From: Bacteroidia bacterium
GTDB taxonomy: Bacteria; Bacteroidota; Bacteroidia; 2-12-FULL-35-15
Direction: 5' to 3'
Assembly: GCA_030654175.1 (NCBI GenBank)
Contig: JAURXZ010000042.1
Coordinates: forward strand, 186,001-250,000
DNA length: 64,000 nt
In this document: positions 53,552 through 63,400 of the stretch, in pieces
Layout of the letters: each line of letters opens with the position of its first letter
Numbering within the stretch: position 1 is the first letter of the stretch
Notes under the pieces: model-generated
The model's database searches: none
What the model was told of the DNA's origin: nothing
The model's input: only the letters and a program-made list of their open reading frames with translations
Position numbers and translations under genes: made by a program

Positions 53552-54192
53552 TCATGGAAGCAACCATCGTATCCTATTGTAAAATAAAAAACAATACCGT
53601 TTGGGTAAACGGTGAAAAAATTAATATTGATAATAATTCAGTCGATTTTTCAGCATTTTTAGTAAATTTATACAGACAGATGAATTTAAATTATCCTAAG
53701 TTTTTTAAAATGGATAATTTATGCAAACTAGGAATTTTAGCGGCCGAAATGGTGATACAAAATAATTCAAAATCAGAGAATTTCGAAAAAGATAAAGTGG
53801 CTATTTTTCTTGCTAACAATTCTTCCAGCATTGAAACAGACAGAAATCATATAAAAACAATTGTAAATAAAAACGATTACTTTCCAAGCCCTGCTGTATT
53901 TGTATACACACTGCCAAACATTATTATTGGTGAAATAGCGATAAAACATAAGTTTACAGGGGAAAATGCATTCTTTGTTTCCGAAACATTTGATGCAAAT
54001 TTCATGCACACTTATGCTTCAATAGCTTTACAAAGCCGCCATACAACAGATGCTGTTTGCGGCTGGATAAATGTTGATGGAAATGAGTATGAAGCGTTTA
54101 TGTATTATATAGAAAAAAAGAATTTAAACAAGGCAGGAAATGGATTAAATACGCATCATACCGCTGAAATGATCTACAAACTTTACAACTAA
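53548..54192 (+). CDS. Short ketosynthase-like protein without visible catalytic Cys
   Basis: About 214 residues from ATG 53548, the ATGA overlap with the preceding KS. VAIFLANNSSSIETD and FPSPAVFVYTLPNIIIGEIAIKHKFTGENAFFV follow the N-terminal thiolase half of KS proteins as in flexirubin clusters, but the C-terminal half and a TACxS motif are missing. It may form a non-catalytic partner of a KS (inference). Confidence 0.75.
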   Translation: MIMEATIVSYCKIKNNTVWVNGEKINIDNNSVDFSAFLVNLYRQMNLNYPKFFKMDNLCKLGILAAEMVIQNNSKSENFEKDKVAIFLANNSSSIETDRNHIKTIVNKNDYFPSPAVFVYTLPNIIIGEIAIKHKFTGENAFFVSETFDANFMHTYASIALQSRHTTDAVCGWINVDGNEYEAFMYYIEKKNLNKAGNGLNTHHTAEMIYKLYN

Positions 54193-54205
54193 AAAAAACA
54201 TATAA

Positions 54206-54460
54206 ATGAGCAATTTAATCGAAACCTTAAAAGCACAGATCATCGAGCAATTAAATTTAGCCGAACTTAAACCTGAAGATATTGACCCGAATGCTCCTTT
54301 GTTTGGTGATGGTTTAGGATTAGATTCTATTGATGCACTTGAACTGATCGTTCTTTTAGAAAAACATCATGGCATTAAAATTCAAGATCCTAAAGATGCG
54401 AAAGCAATTTTCGCTTCCCTGCAATCAATGGCTGATTATATAATTGCAAACAAAAAATAA
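54206..54460 (+). CDS. Acyl carrier protein, second
   Basis: The 84-residue ACP has phosphopantetheine Ser41 in DGLGLDSIDALELIV. The extended linker KLADPKDAKAIFASLQ after helix II differs from the first ACP, so it may serve a different KS or be specialised for the starter unit. Confidence 0.93.
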   Translation: MSNLIETLKAQIIEQLNLAELKPEDIDPNAPLFGDGLGLDSIDALELIVLLEKHHGIKIQDPKDAKAIFASLQSMADYIIANKK

Positions 54461-54468
54461 CAAAAAAA

Positions 54469-54509
54469 AGCCTTTACCTATATCCCTGAAAGGGTATATC
54501 GGTGAGGCC
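54469..54509 (+). repeat. Hairpin between ACP2 and the third ketosynthase
   Basis: GCCTTTACC...GGTGAGGC encloses TATACCC-type arms around CTGAA (TATATCCCTGAAAGGGTATA). No T-run, so it is probably an mRNA structure and not a terminator. Confidence 0.65.
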
Positions 54510-54518
54510 TAATAAACA

Positions 54519-55709
54519 ATGTCTACCAAGGTTTATATAACAGGAATGGGTATTATTTCTGCGATCGGTGATTCGGTTGAGGAAACCTTGCAGTCCTTAT
54601 CTGATAGTAAAACAGGGATTGGAAAAATAAATTATCTTGAAACTTTTCATAAGGACACGTTTGTTGTTGGCGAAGTAAAACATAGCAATAACGAGTTGAT
54701 TGAAATTGCAGGAATCGGCAATTATAACAGAACAACTCTTCTTGGATATATAGCTGCAAGAGAAGCTTTAAAAAAGGCATCCATCAATGACATTAAAGAG
54801 GCTAGGACAGGATTTGTTTCGGCCACAACCATTGCAGGTATGTGTACCACTGAATTACTTTATAAAGATTTTTTGGAAGGAAGGAACAACACTAATTTTA
54901 TTGACAGCCACTTTTGCGGGGTCAGTACAAATGATATTGCAAAGCATTTAGGTATCATTGACTATGTAACTACAATCAGCACAGCGTGCTCATCTGCTGC
55001 AAATGCAATTATGCTGGGCGCGCGCTTGATCAAAAATAATATTCTCGATCGGGTTGTGGTTGGGGGCGTTGATCCTCTTTCTAAATTTACATTGAATGGA
55101 TTCAATACCCTCATGATATTGGATAAAGAATGGTGCAAACCTTTTGATGAAAACAGGAAAGGCTTAAATTTAGGCGAAGGCGCAGCCTATTTAGTTTTGG
55201 AATCCGAAAAACTGGTGAAAGAAAAAAATAAAAATATTCTCGCACAGTTACTTGGATACGGAAATGCGAATGACGCTTATCATCAAACAGCTTCATCGCC
55301 CGAAGGACATGGCGCTTTGCTGGCAATGCAAAACGCGTTTAAAGTAGCCGGAATCCATCCTGATGCCATTGATTATATTAACGCACATGGTACAGGAACT
55401 CCGAATAATGACTCATCGGAAGGTATTGCGATGCAAACTTTATTCAATAACAATGTTCCTAAATTCAGCTCAACAAAAGCATTTACAGGGCATACACTAG
55501 CTGCAGCCGCGGCCATCGAAGCAGTAATTTCAATATTAGCGATACGGAACAGCATGATTTTTCCATGTTTAAACAGAAGCACTCAAATGAGCGATTTAAC
55601 AATAACTCCTGTTAATACATTAGAAAAAAACATTCCTGTAAATTATGTACTCTCCAATTCCTTTGGATTTGGTGGGAATTGCTCTTCTTTAATTTTTAGC
55701 AAAAATTAA
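54519..55709 (+). CDS. Beta-ketoacyl-ACP synthase, third
   Basis: The 396-residue KS has Cys157 in ISTACSSAANAIM, His in INAHGTGTPNNDS and His in STKAFTGHTLAAAAAIE. It starts 58 bp after ACP2 and ends one base before the Cys-less KS-like gene. This is the gene order of the aryl-polyene ApeO-ApeC pair, in which KS and chain-length-factor-like subunits form a heterodimer. Confidence 0.94.
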   Translation: MSTKVYITGMGIISAIGDSVEETLQSLSDSKTGIGKINYLETFHKDTFVVGEVKHSNNELIEIAGIGNYNRTTLLGYIAAREALKKASINDIKEARTGFVSATTIAGMCTTELLYKDFLEGRNNTNFIDSHFCGVSTNDIAKHLGIIDYVTTISTACSSAANAIMLGARLIKNNILDRVVVGGVDPLSKFTLNGFNTLMILDKEWCKPFDENRKGLNLGEGAAYLVLESEKLVKEKNKNILAQLLGYGNANDAYHQTASSPEGHGALLAMQNAFKVAGIHPDAIDYINAHGTGTPNNDSSEGIAMQTLFNNNVPKFSSTKAFTGHTLAAAAAIEAVISILAIRNSMIFPCLNRSTQMSDLTITPVNTLEKNIPVNYVLSNSFGFGGNCSSLIFSKN

Positions 55710-55710
55710 T

Positions 55711-56769
55711 ATGACAGCATATATAAACGGATTATCCTGCATTTCCCATCACAATACAATTGATGAAAATTATTTTTTTGAAAATTTATCTACTCAACCT
55801 CCAAGCAACAAGTTGTTGGCCACTGAACCTGTTTATAAAGAATATATTTCTGCCGCATCAATGAGAAGGATGTCCCATATTATTAAAATGGGACTTACTG
55901 CAGGATTAATGAGTATGAAAAAAGCAGGATCAGAAAAGCCTGATGCTATTATAATAGGCACCGGAATTGGCTGTTATGAAGACACCGACACATTCCTGCG
56001 TTCGATGTCAGATAACAACGAACAACTTCTAACTCCAACGGCTTTTATTCAATCAACACACAATACGGTTGGCGGCCAATTAGCGTTAACCACTAAATGC
56101 AATGGAACTAATTTCACTTATGTTCATCAAAACCTATCGTTTGAATACGCCTTGCTTGATAGCATGATGTTACTGAATGAAAACGAAGCAACAACTGTTT
56201 TAGTTGGCGCTATTGATGAAATTACTCCTTCATTGTTTGAATTGTTTTACAGAACGGACCGAATAAAAAAAACGGAAGACTTACAATCCATTTGGAATAG
56301 CACAAGTAAAGGTTACAGCCTGGGAGAAGGAGCGGCTTTTTTTAATATCAGCTCCACTGCAACTCCAACTACTCAGGCGAAAATAACCGGAGTAAAATGT
56401 AAACAACATATTGAGAATGCTGATGAATTAATACAAGAAACTGATCTTTTTTTAAGGAGTTGCGGATTGCAAATAAATCAGATAAGCCTTGTTTTAAGCG
56501 GCAATTGTGGTGATGAACAGATGGACAAAAAAATATCTGAATTTAATAAAAAGATAAATTTACCGATCGGCTACTTTAAAACTTTATGCGGTGAATATTT
56601 TACAGCGAGTGGTTTTGCAATGTGGTTAGCTGCTACTATCATTAAAAAACAGGTTGTTCCCCAGGCCATTTTGCCGGATAGTCAGATCGTATCCAACATC
56701 CAACATATACTTATTGTTAACCATTACCATGATAAGGAATATTCACTAATGTGTGTTTCGGTATGTTAA
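55711..56769 (+). CDS. Chain-length-factor-like ketosynthase (Gln in place of Cys)
   Basis: The 352-residue KS homologue has Gln140 (TYVHQNLSFEYALLD) at the position of the catalytic Cys. Replacement of Cys by Gln is characteristic of chain-length factors. His motifs are also eroded. With the adjacent third KS it probably forms an ApeO-ApeC-like heterodimer and sets polyene length. It overlaps the next gene by 19 bp. Confidence 0.88.
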   Translation: MTAYINGLSCISHHNTIDENYFFENLSTQPPSNKLLATEPVYKEYISAASMRRMSHIIKMGLTAGLMSMKKAGSEKPDAIIIGTGIGCYEDTDTFLRSMSDNNEQLLTPTAFIQSTHNTVGGQLALTTKCNGTNFTYVHQNLSFEYALLDSMMLLNENEATTVLVGAIDEITPSLFELFYRTDRIKKTEDLQSIWNSTSKGYSLGEGAAFFNISSTATPTTQAKITGVKCKQHIENADELIQETDLFLRSCGLQINQISLVLSGNCGDEQMDKKISEFNKKINLPIGYFKTLCGEYFTASGFAMWLAATIIKKQVVPQAILPDSQIVSNIQHILIVNHYHDKEYSLMCVSVC

Positions 56770-57536
56770 ACCATAGAACTACCCTTCTTTTGTTTACAGC
56801 ACTGTGGATAGTGATGATCGGTTTAAGTTTTATTTATACCATTCATTCGTATTGGTTTGTTATTTCAATGCTCTTTTTTTTAAGTATTGAATTTTATGGT
56901 GCGTATTTTGTAGACTCTGGTTTTCATATTAATACAATAAGTTCTGTAAACACCAATGAAAAGGTTGTTGCATTGACTTTTGACGATGGGCCCGTGCAGC
57001 AGCGAACTGAAAAAGTATTGGATGTTTTAGATAAATTTAATGCAAAAGCAACTTTTTTTTGCATCGGAAATCGAATAACAGGGAATGAAATTTTATTAAA
57101 GAAAATAGACGAAGCAGGGCATTTAATTGGTAATCACAGCTATTCACATTCAAACCTGTTTGATCTAAAGAATACTAAACAAATGTTAAAGGATCTGCAA
57201 TCAGGAAATGAAGAAATAAAAAAAGTAATTGGAAAGGCCCCATTATTTTTCAGGCCACCTTTTGGTGTTACTACTCCTTCTTTAGCAAAAGCATGCAGGA
57301 GATTAAATTTTGATGTGATTGGTTGGAATATCCGCTCACTTGACACAACTATAAAAAACAAACAAAAAGTAGTTGAGCGTGTTATAAAACGCATTAAACC
57401 AGGCTCCATATTGTTATTTCATGATACTGTGGATGGCGTTGAGCTTGTTCTTGAGGATGTACTGATCTATTTAAAAAATAATAATTACAAGGTGGTTGAA
57501 TTAGACCAACTAATACAAAAAAAAGCATATGCCTAA
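56763..57536 (+). CDS. Polysaccharide deacetylase (NodB domain), membrane-anchored
   Basis: About 257 residues from ATG 56763, or 261 from ATG 56751. Two N-terminal hydrophobic segments (about 10-50) anchor it. The NodB domain begins with TFDDGP (catalytic Asp 78-79 in the 261-residue count), with metal ligands H129 and H133 in NHSYSH and RPPFGVT. It is a zinc-dependent deacetylase, a recurring gene in flexirubin clusters, but its role in pigment synthesis is unknown. Confidence 0.92.
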   Translation: MLNHRTTLLLFTALWIVMIGLSFIYTIHSYWFVISMLFFLSIEFYGAYFVDSGFHINTISSVNTNEKVVALTFDDGPVQQRTEKVLDVLDKFNAKATFFCIGNRITGNEILLKKIDEAGHLIGNHSYSHSNLFDLKNTKQMLKDLQSGNEEIKKVIGKAPLFFRPPFGVTTPSLAKACRRLNFDVIGWNIRSLDTTIKNKQKVVERVIKRIKPGSILLFHDTVDGVELVLEDVLIYLKNNNYKVVELDQLIQKKAYA

Positions 57537-58161
57537 GTTCATACTATATATAATGCTTCTTTGTGCATCACCTATGACGCTTGCGCAGACTGCATACAAA
57601 ACGGTGAAAGACACGATTCTGCTTAAAAGCAAAATCGACAATATGTCAAAACAAACCAATAGCATCGAAAGCGATTTTGTACAGGTAAAAAACCTAAGCA
57701 TGTTATCAGAAAAAATTACCAGCAAAGGGCATTTTTGGTTTCAGAAACAAAATAATTTGCGCTGGGAATATTCAGAACCTTACAAATATACCATAGTCAT
57801 CAACAAAGATAAAATTTTGATCAAAGATGAGGGTAAGGTGAAAAAGTATGATATGAATTCGAATAAAGTATTTAAAGAAATAAATGATATCATGATATCC
57901 TGCGTTAATGGGGACATTTTAGGTTCTAATAAATTTAAGATAACGTATTTCGAAAATGATAAATTTTATAAATTAGAACTTAGTCCGAATGTAAAAGGGA
58001 TGAAGGAAAGCCTGAAACAAATAAATATGTATTTTGATAAAAATGTAAGCTCAGTGGTTAAACTAGATATGATAGAACCTGGTGATGATGCTACAACTAT
58101 TGATTTTAGTAATAAAAAGATAAATGCAACAATCACTCCTGAAAAATTTATGCTTAAGTAG
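57529..58161 (+). CDS. LolA-like outer-membrane lipoprotein carrier
   Basis: The 210-residue periplasmic protein has a signal peptide (FILYIMLLCASPMTLAQ). IESDFVQVKNLSML...GHFWFQKQNNLRWEY is the LolA start with a hydrophobic cup. It shuttles lipid-anchored molecules and in this cluster probably helps move the pigment to the outer membrane. It starts 8 bp inside the preceding gene and overlaps the next gene by 38 bp. Confidence 0.88.
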   Translation: MPKFILYIMLLCASPMTLAQTAYKTVKDTILLKSKIDNMSKQTNSIESDFVQVKNLSMLSEKITSKGHFWFQKQNNLRWEYSEPYKYTIVINKDKILIKDEGKVKKYDMNSNKVFKEINDIMISCVNGDILGSNKFKITYFENDKFYKLELSPNVKGMKESLKQINMYFDKNVSSVVKLDMIEPGDDATTIDFSNKKINATITPEKFMLK

Positions 58162-58777
58162 TTTGTTTATCACGTTAATAATTTCTTGTTCTCCAACACA
58201 TAATTATACCCTTAAAAGAACAGAACTTGTTACCGAATCAGATATTCATTCAATAATTAACAAAGACAACTCCCTGTTATACAAGGCAAAGATAAATTTG
58301 TATAATCACTATTACAGTGGATTAATAATACTTAAACAAACCAGCCCGGGCACTTCCCATTTAGTATTTATTACAGAATTAGGTATAAAAATGTTTGATT
58401 TTGAGATCAGGAACAACCAATTCAAATTAATATACGTATTTGAACCACTCAATAAACCTAACATTTTAAGGCTTCTTGAAAATGATCTCAAACTCATCCT
58501 TTTGCAAAATTTACTCAACCAAGAAGCAAAACTTTTTGAGCGAAATGATAACGATAAACGCATCTACCAAACAACAAACAATAAATTAAAAAATTATTAT
58601 TTCGTAAAGGCCAACACAAAAACTGTTGAGAAAACTATCGTTAAAGGGAAATTATTTATTAAAGAAAAAGTAGACTATATTTATAACGACAGCTTAATTG
58701 CAAAACAAATAAAATTAAAACATAAAGGAATTATTCGCTTAAAAATTGAATTAAATAAACTCTCAACGAATTTATAA
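58124..58777 (+). CDS. Lipoprotein of unknown function
   Basis: The 217-residue protein starts with a type II signal (LFITLIISC, Cys about 22). The rest is beta/alpha mixed without recognised motif, and similar lipoproteins are present in the same position in flexirubin and aryl-polyene clusters. It overlaps the LolA-like gene by 38 bp, so they are tightly coupled and may form a receptor-carrier pair like LolB-LolA (inference). Confidence 0.75.
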   Translation: MQQSLLKNLCLSSLFITLIISCSPTHNYTLKRTELVTESDIHSIINKDNSLLYKAKINLYNHYYSGLIILKQTSPGTSHLVFITELGIKMFDFEIRNNQFKLIYVFEPLNKPNILRLLENDLKLILLQNLLNQEAKLFERNDNDKRIYQTTNNKLKNYYFVKANTKTVEKTIVKGKLFIKEKVDYIYNDSLIAKQIKLKHKGIIRLKIELNKLSTNL

Positions 58778-58779
58778 TC

Positions 58780-59163
58780 ATGCAATACAACCTGCTTGAA
58801 AACTTTTATACTGAAATAACGTCTACATATAGTTCAGAAACCCCCTTTTCATTTAATTCTACAATAGAATTAAATCCGGAACATGAGATATATAAGGGCC
58901 ATTTCCCTCAAATTTCGGTAGCTCCCGGGGTTTGTTTAATCCAGGCCATTAAAGAAATTTTAATGACAAAACTTCAAAAAAAATTAACACTTACCGAAGG
59001 GAGTAATATAAAATTCTTAATCCTGATCAATCCAAAAGAAACGAAACAATTCCAGGTTGATTTTACCATAAAACGAACCGACCATATTCTTGATGTAAGT
59101 GCAAACTATTCAAACAATGCCAAAATATTTCTTAAGTTTAAGGGGAAGTTCAATATTGATTGA
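58780..59163 (+). CDS. FabZ-like 3-hydroxyacyl-ACP dehydratase
   Basis: The 127-residue hotdog protein has the FabZ/FabA signature HEIYKGHFPQISVAPGV, with catalytic His41. The usual paired Glu/Asp on the helix is not clear. It dehydrates the beta-hydroxyacyl-ACP to make each polyene double bond. Starts 3 bp after the lipoprotein. Confidence 0.9.
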   Translation: MQYNLLENFYTEITSTYSSETPFSFNSTIELNPEHEIYKGHFPQISVAPGVCLIQAIKEILMTKLQKKLTLTEGSNIKFLILINPKETKQFQVDFTIKRTDHILDVSANYSNNAKIFLKFKGKFNID

Positions 59164-59290
59164 TATCTTAATTTACTCAACTATTTAATTATTATTACCA
59201 ATACACTCAAACACAGCTTTTTGTCTTATTTTTGTGTTCTGAACCATCTCCAAAACCCAATAACACAAACTAAATCGAATTGTAATATAA

Positions 59291-60481
59291 ATGTTGCCGG
59301 TTCCTAAGTTAAATAATCGATTTGATGAGTTAAATTGTTGTGTAATTATTCCTACATACAACAATGAAAAAACCATTGTTAAAATAATTAATGACTCCTT
59401 AGAATATACCGATAAAATAATTGTTGTGAATGATGGCACAACAGATTCAACAGCTGAGCTTCTAAAGCTATACGAAACATCGATTATAATTATCCATCAA
59501 TCAAAAAATTATGGGAAAGGCATCGCATTACGCACAGCATTTAAAAAGGCTATAGAAATGGGCTACCGGTATGCGATCACAATTGATAGCGATGGCCAAC
59601 ATTTCCCTGCCGACTTCGTTTTATTTTTAGATAAAATTGAACAAGACCCTGATTCATTGATAATCGGAGCACGTAATATGAATTCTGAAAACGTACCGGG
59701 CGGCAGCAGTTTTGGAAATAAATTCTCTAACTTTTGGTTTTGGATCGAAACAGGCATTAAAATTCCCGATACACAATCCGGATTCCGATTATACCCCATT
59801 AGTCGGATGAAAAAACTAAACTATTTCACTTCACGCTTTGAATTTGAAATTGAAGTTATTGTTAAGGCTGCCTGGAAGGGAATACCGGTAATACCCTTAC
59901 CTATTCAGGTTTATTATGCCAAAGGAGATGAACGTGTGACTCACTTCCGTCCCGGAAAAGATTTCATGCGCATAAGTTTACTAAACACTTACTTCGTAAT
60001 TTTAGCATTTTTATGGTATCGTCCTATGCGATTTCTTCGAGGGCTTACACCCGAAAATATTAAAGCCTTTGTAAAAAAACATTTTTTTAATGAAAAAGAA
60101 TCTGTCACTAAAAAATCTTTATCAGTTTCAGTAGGAATTTTTTTCGGAATTGTCCCTATTTGGGGATACCAATTGGTTACAGCTATTGCAGTTGCCTATT
60201 TTTTAAAACTTAACAGAGCCATTGTGATCCTGGCTGCTAACATTAGTATTCCAATCATCCTGCCTGCCATATTGTATGGAAGTTTAAAAACAGGAGAACT
60301 AATAACCGGACAACAATCAACAATAACTTTAAAAAATATAAATCTCGAAAATATAAAATTAAACCTGTATGTTTATCTTACGGGGGCTTGTGTTTTATCC
60401 ATTGTTCTGGCAATAGTAATGGGGATTTCAACCTATTTAATTTTAAGTGTCATCAGAAATAACAAGAAAAAAACAACCTAG
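59291..60481 (+). CDS. Glycosyltransferase family 2 with C-terminal DUF2062 membrane domain
   Basis: The 396-residue protein has a GT-A domain: CVIIPTYNNEKTI (about 14-26), VVNDGTTDSTAE, DSDGQH (nucleotide-binding acidic site), and GARNMNSENVPGG. After about 260 residues comes a TM domain with the DUF2062 pattern VGIFFGIVPIWGYQ. GT2 plus DUF2062 proteins are recurrent in flexirubin clusters, but their acceptor is not known. Confidence 0.9.
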   Translation: MLPVPKLNNRFDELNCCVIIPTYNNEKTIVKIINDSLEYTDKIIVVNDGTTDSTAELLKLYETSIIIIHQSKNYGKGIALRTAFKKAIEMGYRYAITIDSDGQHFPADFVLFLDKIEQDPDSLIIGARNMNSENVPGGSSFGNKFSNFWFWIETGIKIPDTQSGFRLYPISRMKKLNYFTSRFEFEIEVIVKAAWKGIPVIPLPIQVYYAKGDERVTHFRPGKDFMRISLLNTYFVILAFLWYRPMRFLRGLTPENIKAFVKKHFFNEKESVTKKSLSVSVGIFFGIVPIWGYQLVTAIAVAYFLKLNRAIVILAANISIPIILPAILYGSLKTGELITGQQSTITLKNINLENIKLNLYVYLTGACVLSIVLAIVMGISTYLILSVIRNNKKKTT

Positions 60482-60488
60482 TTTATTC

Positions 60489-63400
60489 ATGATCGCATTA
60501 CGCATATATTTATTTTTTCAACGACACCGGGTCCTATTGTTCGCAATTGTAATTGCAGCATTACTTGCTACTACATACTTTGGAACAAAAATTAAATTAG
60601 AAGCTGATATAAATAAATTTATCCCAAAGGATAAAAAAATTGATGAGATCAATTTCGTTCTGCAGAATTTAAAAATAAAAGACAAGCTAGTCCTCACTAT
60701 TTATAATACCGACAGTACCAATAAAGAAACAAGCGACTTAATGCTTTGTGCAGATGCGCTAGCAGATACGCTTCAGGCAACACATGTCAATGGCTATATA
60801 AAAGAACTTACTTATAAAGTTTCTGATGATCTAATGGCGAAAGTCTATGATACATTTTATGATCATTTGCCAATTTTTTTAGAGGAAGCAGATTATCAAA
60901 AAATCGAAGGTTTTCTTAATCCGGACAGTTTAAAGGATATTATTAAAAATGACTACAAAACACTGCTCTCGCCATCAGGTGTTGTATTAGGGAAATTTAT
61001 TCGAAAAGATCCGATAAACCTAACCCCACTGGCATTAAAAAAGATACAAAATCTTCAGTTTGATGAAAACTTTGAAGTAAATGAAGGCTATATAATGACA
61101 AAGGATAAAAAAAATCTGATGCTTTTTATAAGCTCGGCTGTCCCATCAAATGACAATGCAAGAACCGAAACTTTTATCAACTCGTTGGATGGAATTATCA
61201 ATTCATTACAAAGCAAATTTAAAAATACGGTAACAATTGAATATTATGGTGCAGCCGCTGTATCACTTGGCAATGCAACTCAAATAAAACATGATTCCAT
61301 TTCCACATCAATAATTGCCTTAATCCTTATCATTGTGATCTTAGGATTTTTTTTCAAAAGGATACTTGTCGTATTTTACATTTTACTCCCCGTAGTTTTC
61401 GGTGCTTTATTTTCATTAACATTGCTGTATTTTCTTAAACAAGAAGTTTCAGCAATTGCGCTTGGTGCAGGATCTATAGTTCTGGGCATTGCTATAAACT
61501 ATTCCCTCCATTTTTTCACCCATTTTAAACACGAACAGTCTGTCCAAAAAGTAATTAAAGATCTTTCATTACCAATGCTCATCGGCTGCACCACAACTGT
61601 TGGAGCATTTTTAAGTTTACAATTCGCAAAATCTCAGGCTTTACATGATTTTGGGCTCTTTGCCGGATTTAGTCTTATCGGGGCAGTACTTTTTTCAATA
61701 ATTGTATTGCCACATTTATTGAAACTTCAAAAAAGCACTCAATTAAAATTAGATATCCCTACAAAAAAGACTTTTTTTGAACGTATTATATCATACCCAA
61801 TCGATAAAAACAAATCCATTGTTATTTCCACTTTTATTTTAACACTCGTTTTTGCATATACAGCCCGAAATGTAAGTTTTGAAAGCGATATGCTAAAGAT
61901 AAATTACCAAAGCGATCAATTAAAAAAAGCACAAGAGCATCTCGACAAAATAAATAATTTCTCTTTAAGCTCCGTTTATATTGTATCGAAAGGCAAGGAT
62001 TTAAACGAAGCTTTAAAATCGAATGAGATAGCTACTGCAAAACTTGAAAAACTAAAGAAAGAAGATCTCATCTCAAAATTTTCTTCAGTTAGTACAATAC
62101 TCATTTCCGATTCTCTACAGCAAATTCGAATTGATCGTTGGAATTCTTTTTGGTCTCAGAAAAAAAAAGATTCCCTGCAAAACCGCTTAGTTCAATACAG
62201 CAAAGTTTATAAATTTAAAGACAATGCATTTTCACAATTTTATGAGCAATTAAATAAAAATTTCCAACCGGTTCATTTATCCGCCTTAGATACACTAAAA
62301 AAATTAGTTGTAAACGATTGGGTCACTGAAAACAAAGACATCACAACTGTTGTAAGTTTAGTTAAAGTGGAACCGGATATTAAATCGAATGTTTACAAAG
62401 CATTTGCTGAAAACGCATCTATTGTTGTTTTTGATAAACAATATATGTCTTCACAGTTTGTTGAAATAATAAGTTCTGATTTCAATTTAATACTCATTAT
62501 AACCAGCCTGTTAGTGTTTGGCTTTATGCTCCTTTCACATGGCAGATTTGAATTAGCATTTATCAATTTCCTTCCAATGTTCATCAGTTGGCTTTGGATC
62601 TTAGGAATAATGGGCATATTGGGCTTGAAATTTAATATTATTAATATTATTATTTCAACATTTATTTTCGGTTTAGGAGACGACTATGCTATTTTTATAA
62701 TGAATGGATTAAGTCAGGAATATAAATTCGGAAGCAAAAATTTAAGCTCCTATAAAACTTCTATTTTTCTTTCTGTACTCACAACAACTATCGGCATTGG
62801 TGTACTGATTTTCGCACAGCATCCTGCATTAAAATCAATTGCCGTTATAACAATAATAGGCATGATCACCGTGTTGTTTGTCTCATTCATTGTTCAACCT
62901 TTATGTTATAATTTTTTAATATTAAATCGTAAAAAAAGAAAATTACTACCCTATACCGGATTAAACCTGCTTCTTACTTTTTTAGGCTTTTTATTTTTTA
63001 TGGTCGGTAGTTTATTTTTAACCATTTCCGGGCTTATATTATTTTCAATTGTCCCTGCACCATTAAAGAAAAAGAAGGTCATTTTTCATTATATGATCAT
63101 GTATATCTGCAGATTCATTATTTATATGTTTGTAAATGTGAAGAAAAAAATTATTAACCCACAAAATGAAACACTGGAGAAACCTGCGATCATTATCTGC
63201 AACCACCAATCGCATATTGATTTAGCCTTGACCTTAATGTTACATCCTAAAATAATTGTATTTACAAACGATTGGGTTTGGAACTCTATTTTTTATGGCA
63301 GAATAGTTAAAATGGCCGATTATTATCCTGCATCGCATGGATATGAAACTGCAATTGAAAAAGTAAGGAAATTAATGCAAGATGGTTATTCTGTTCTAAT

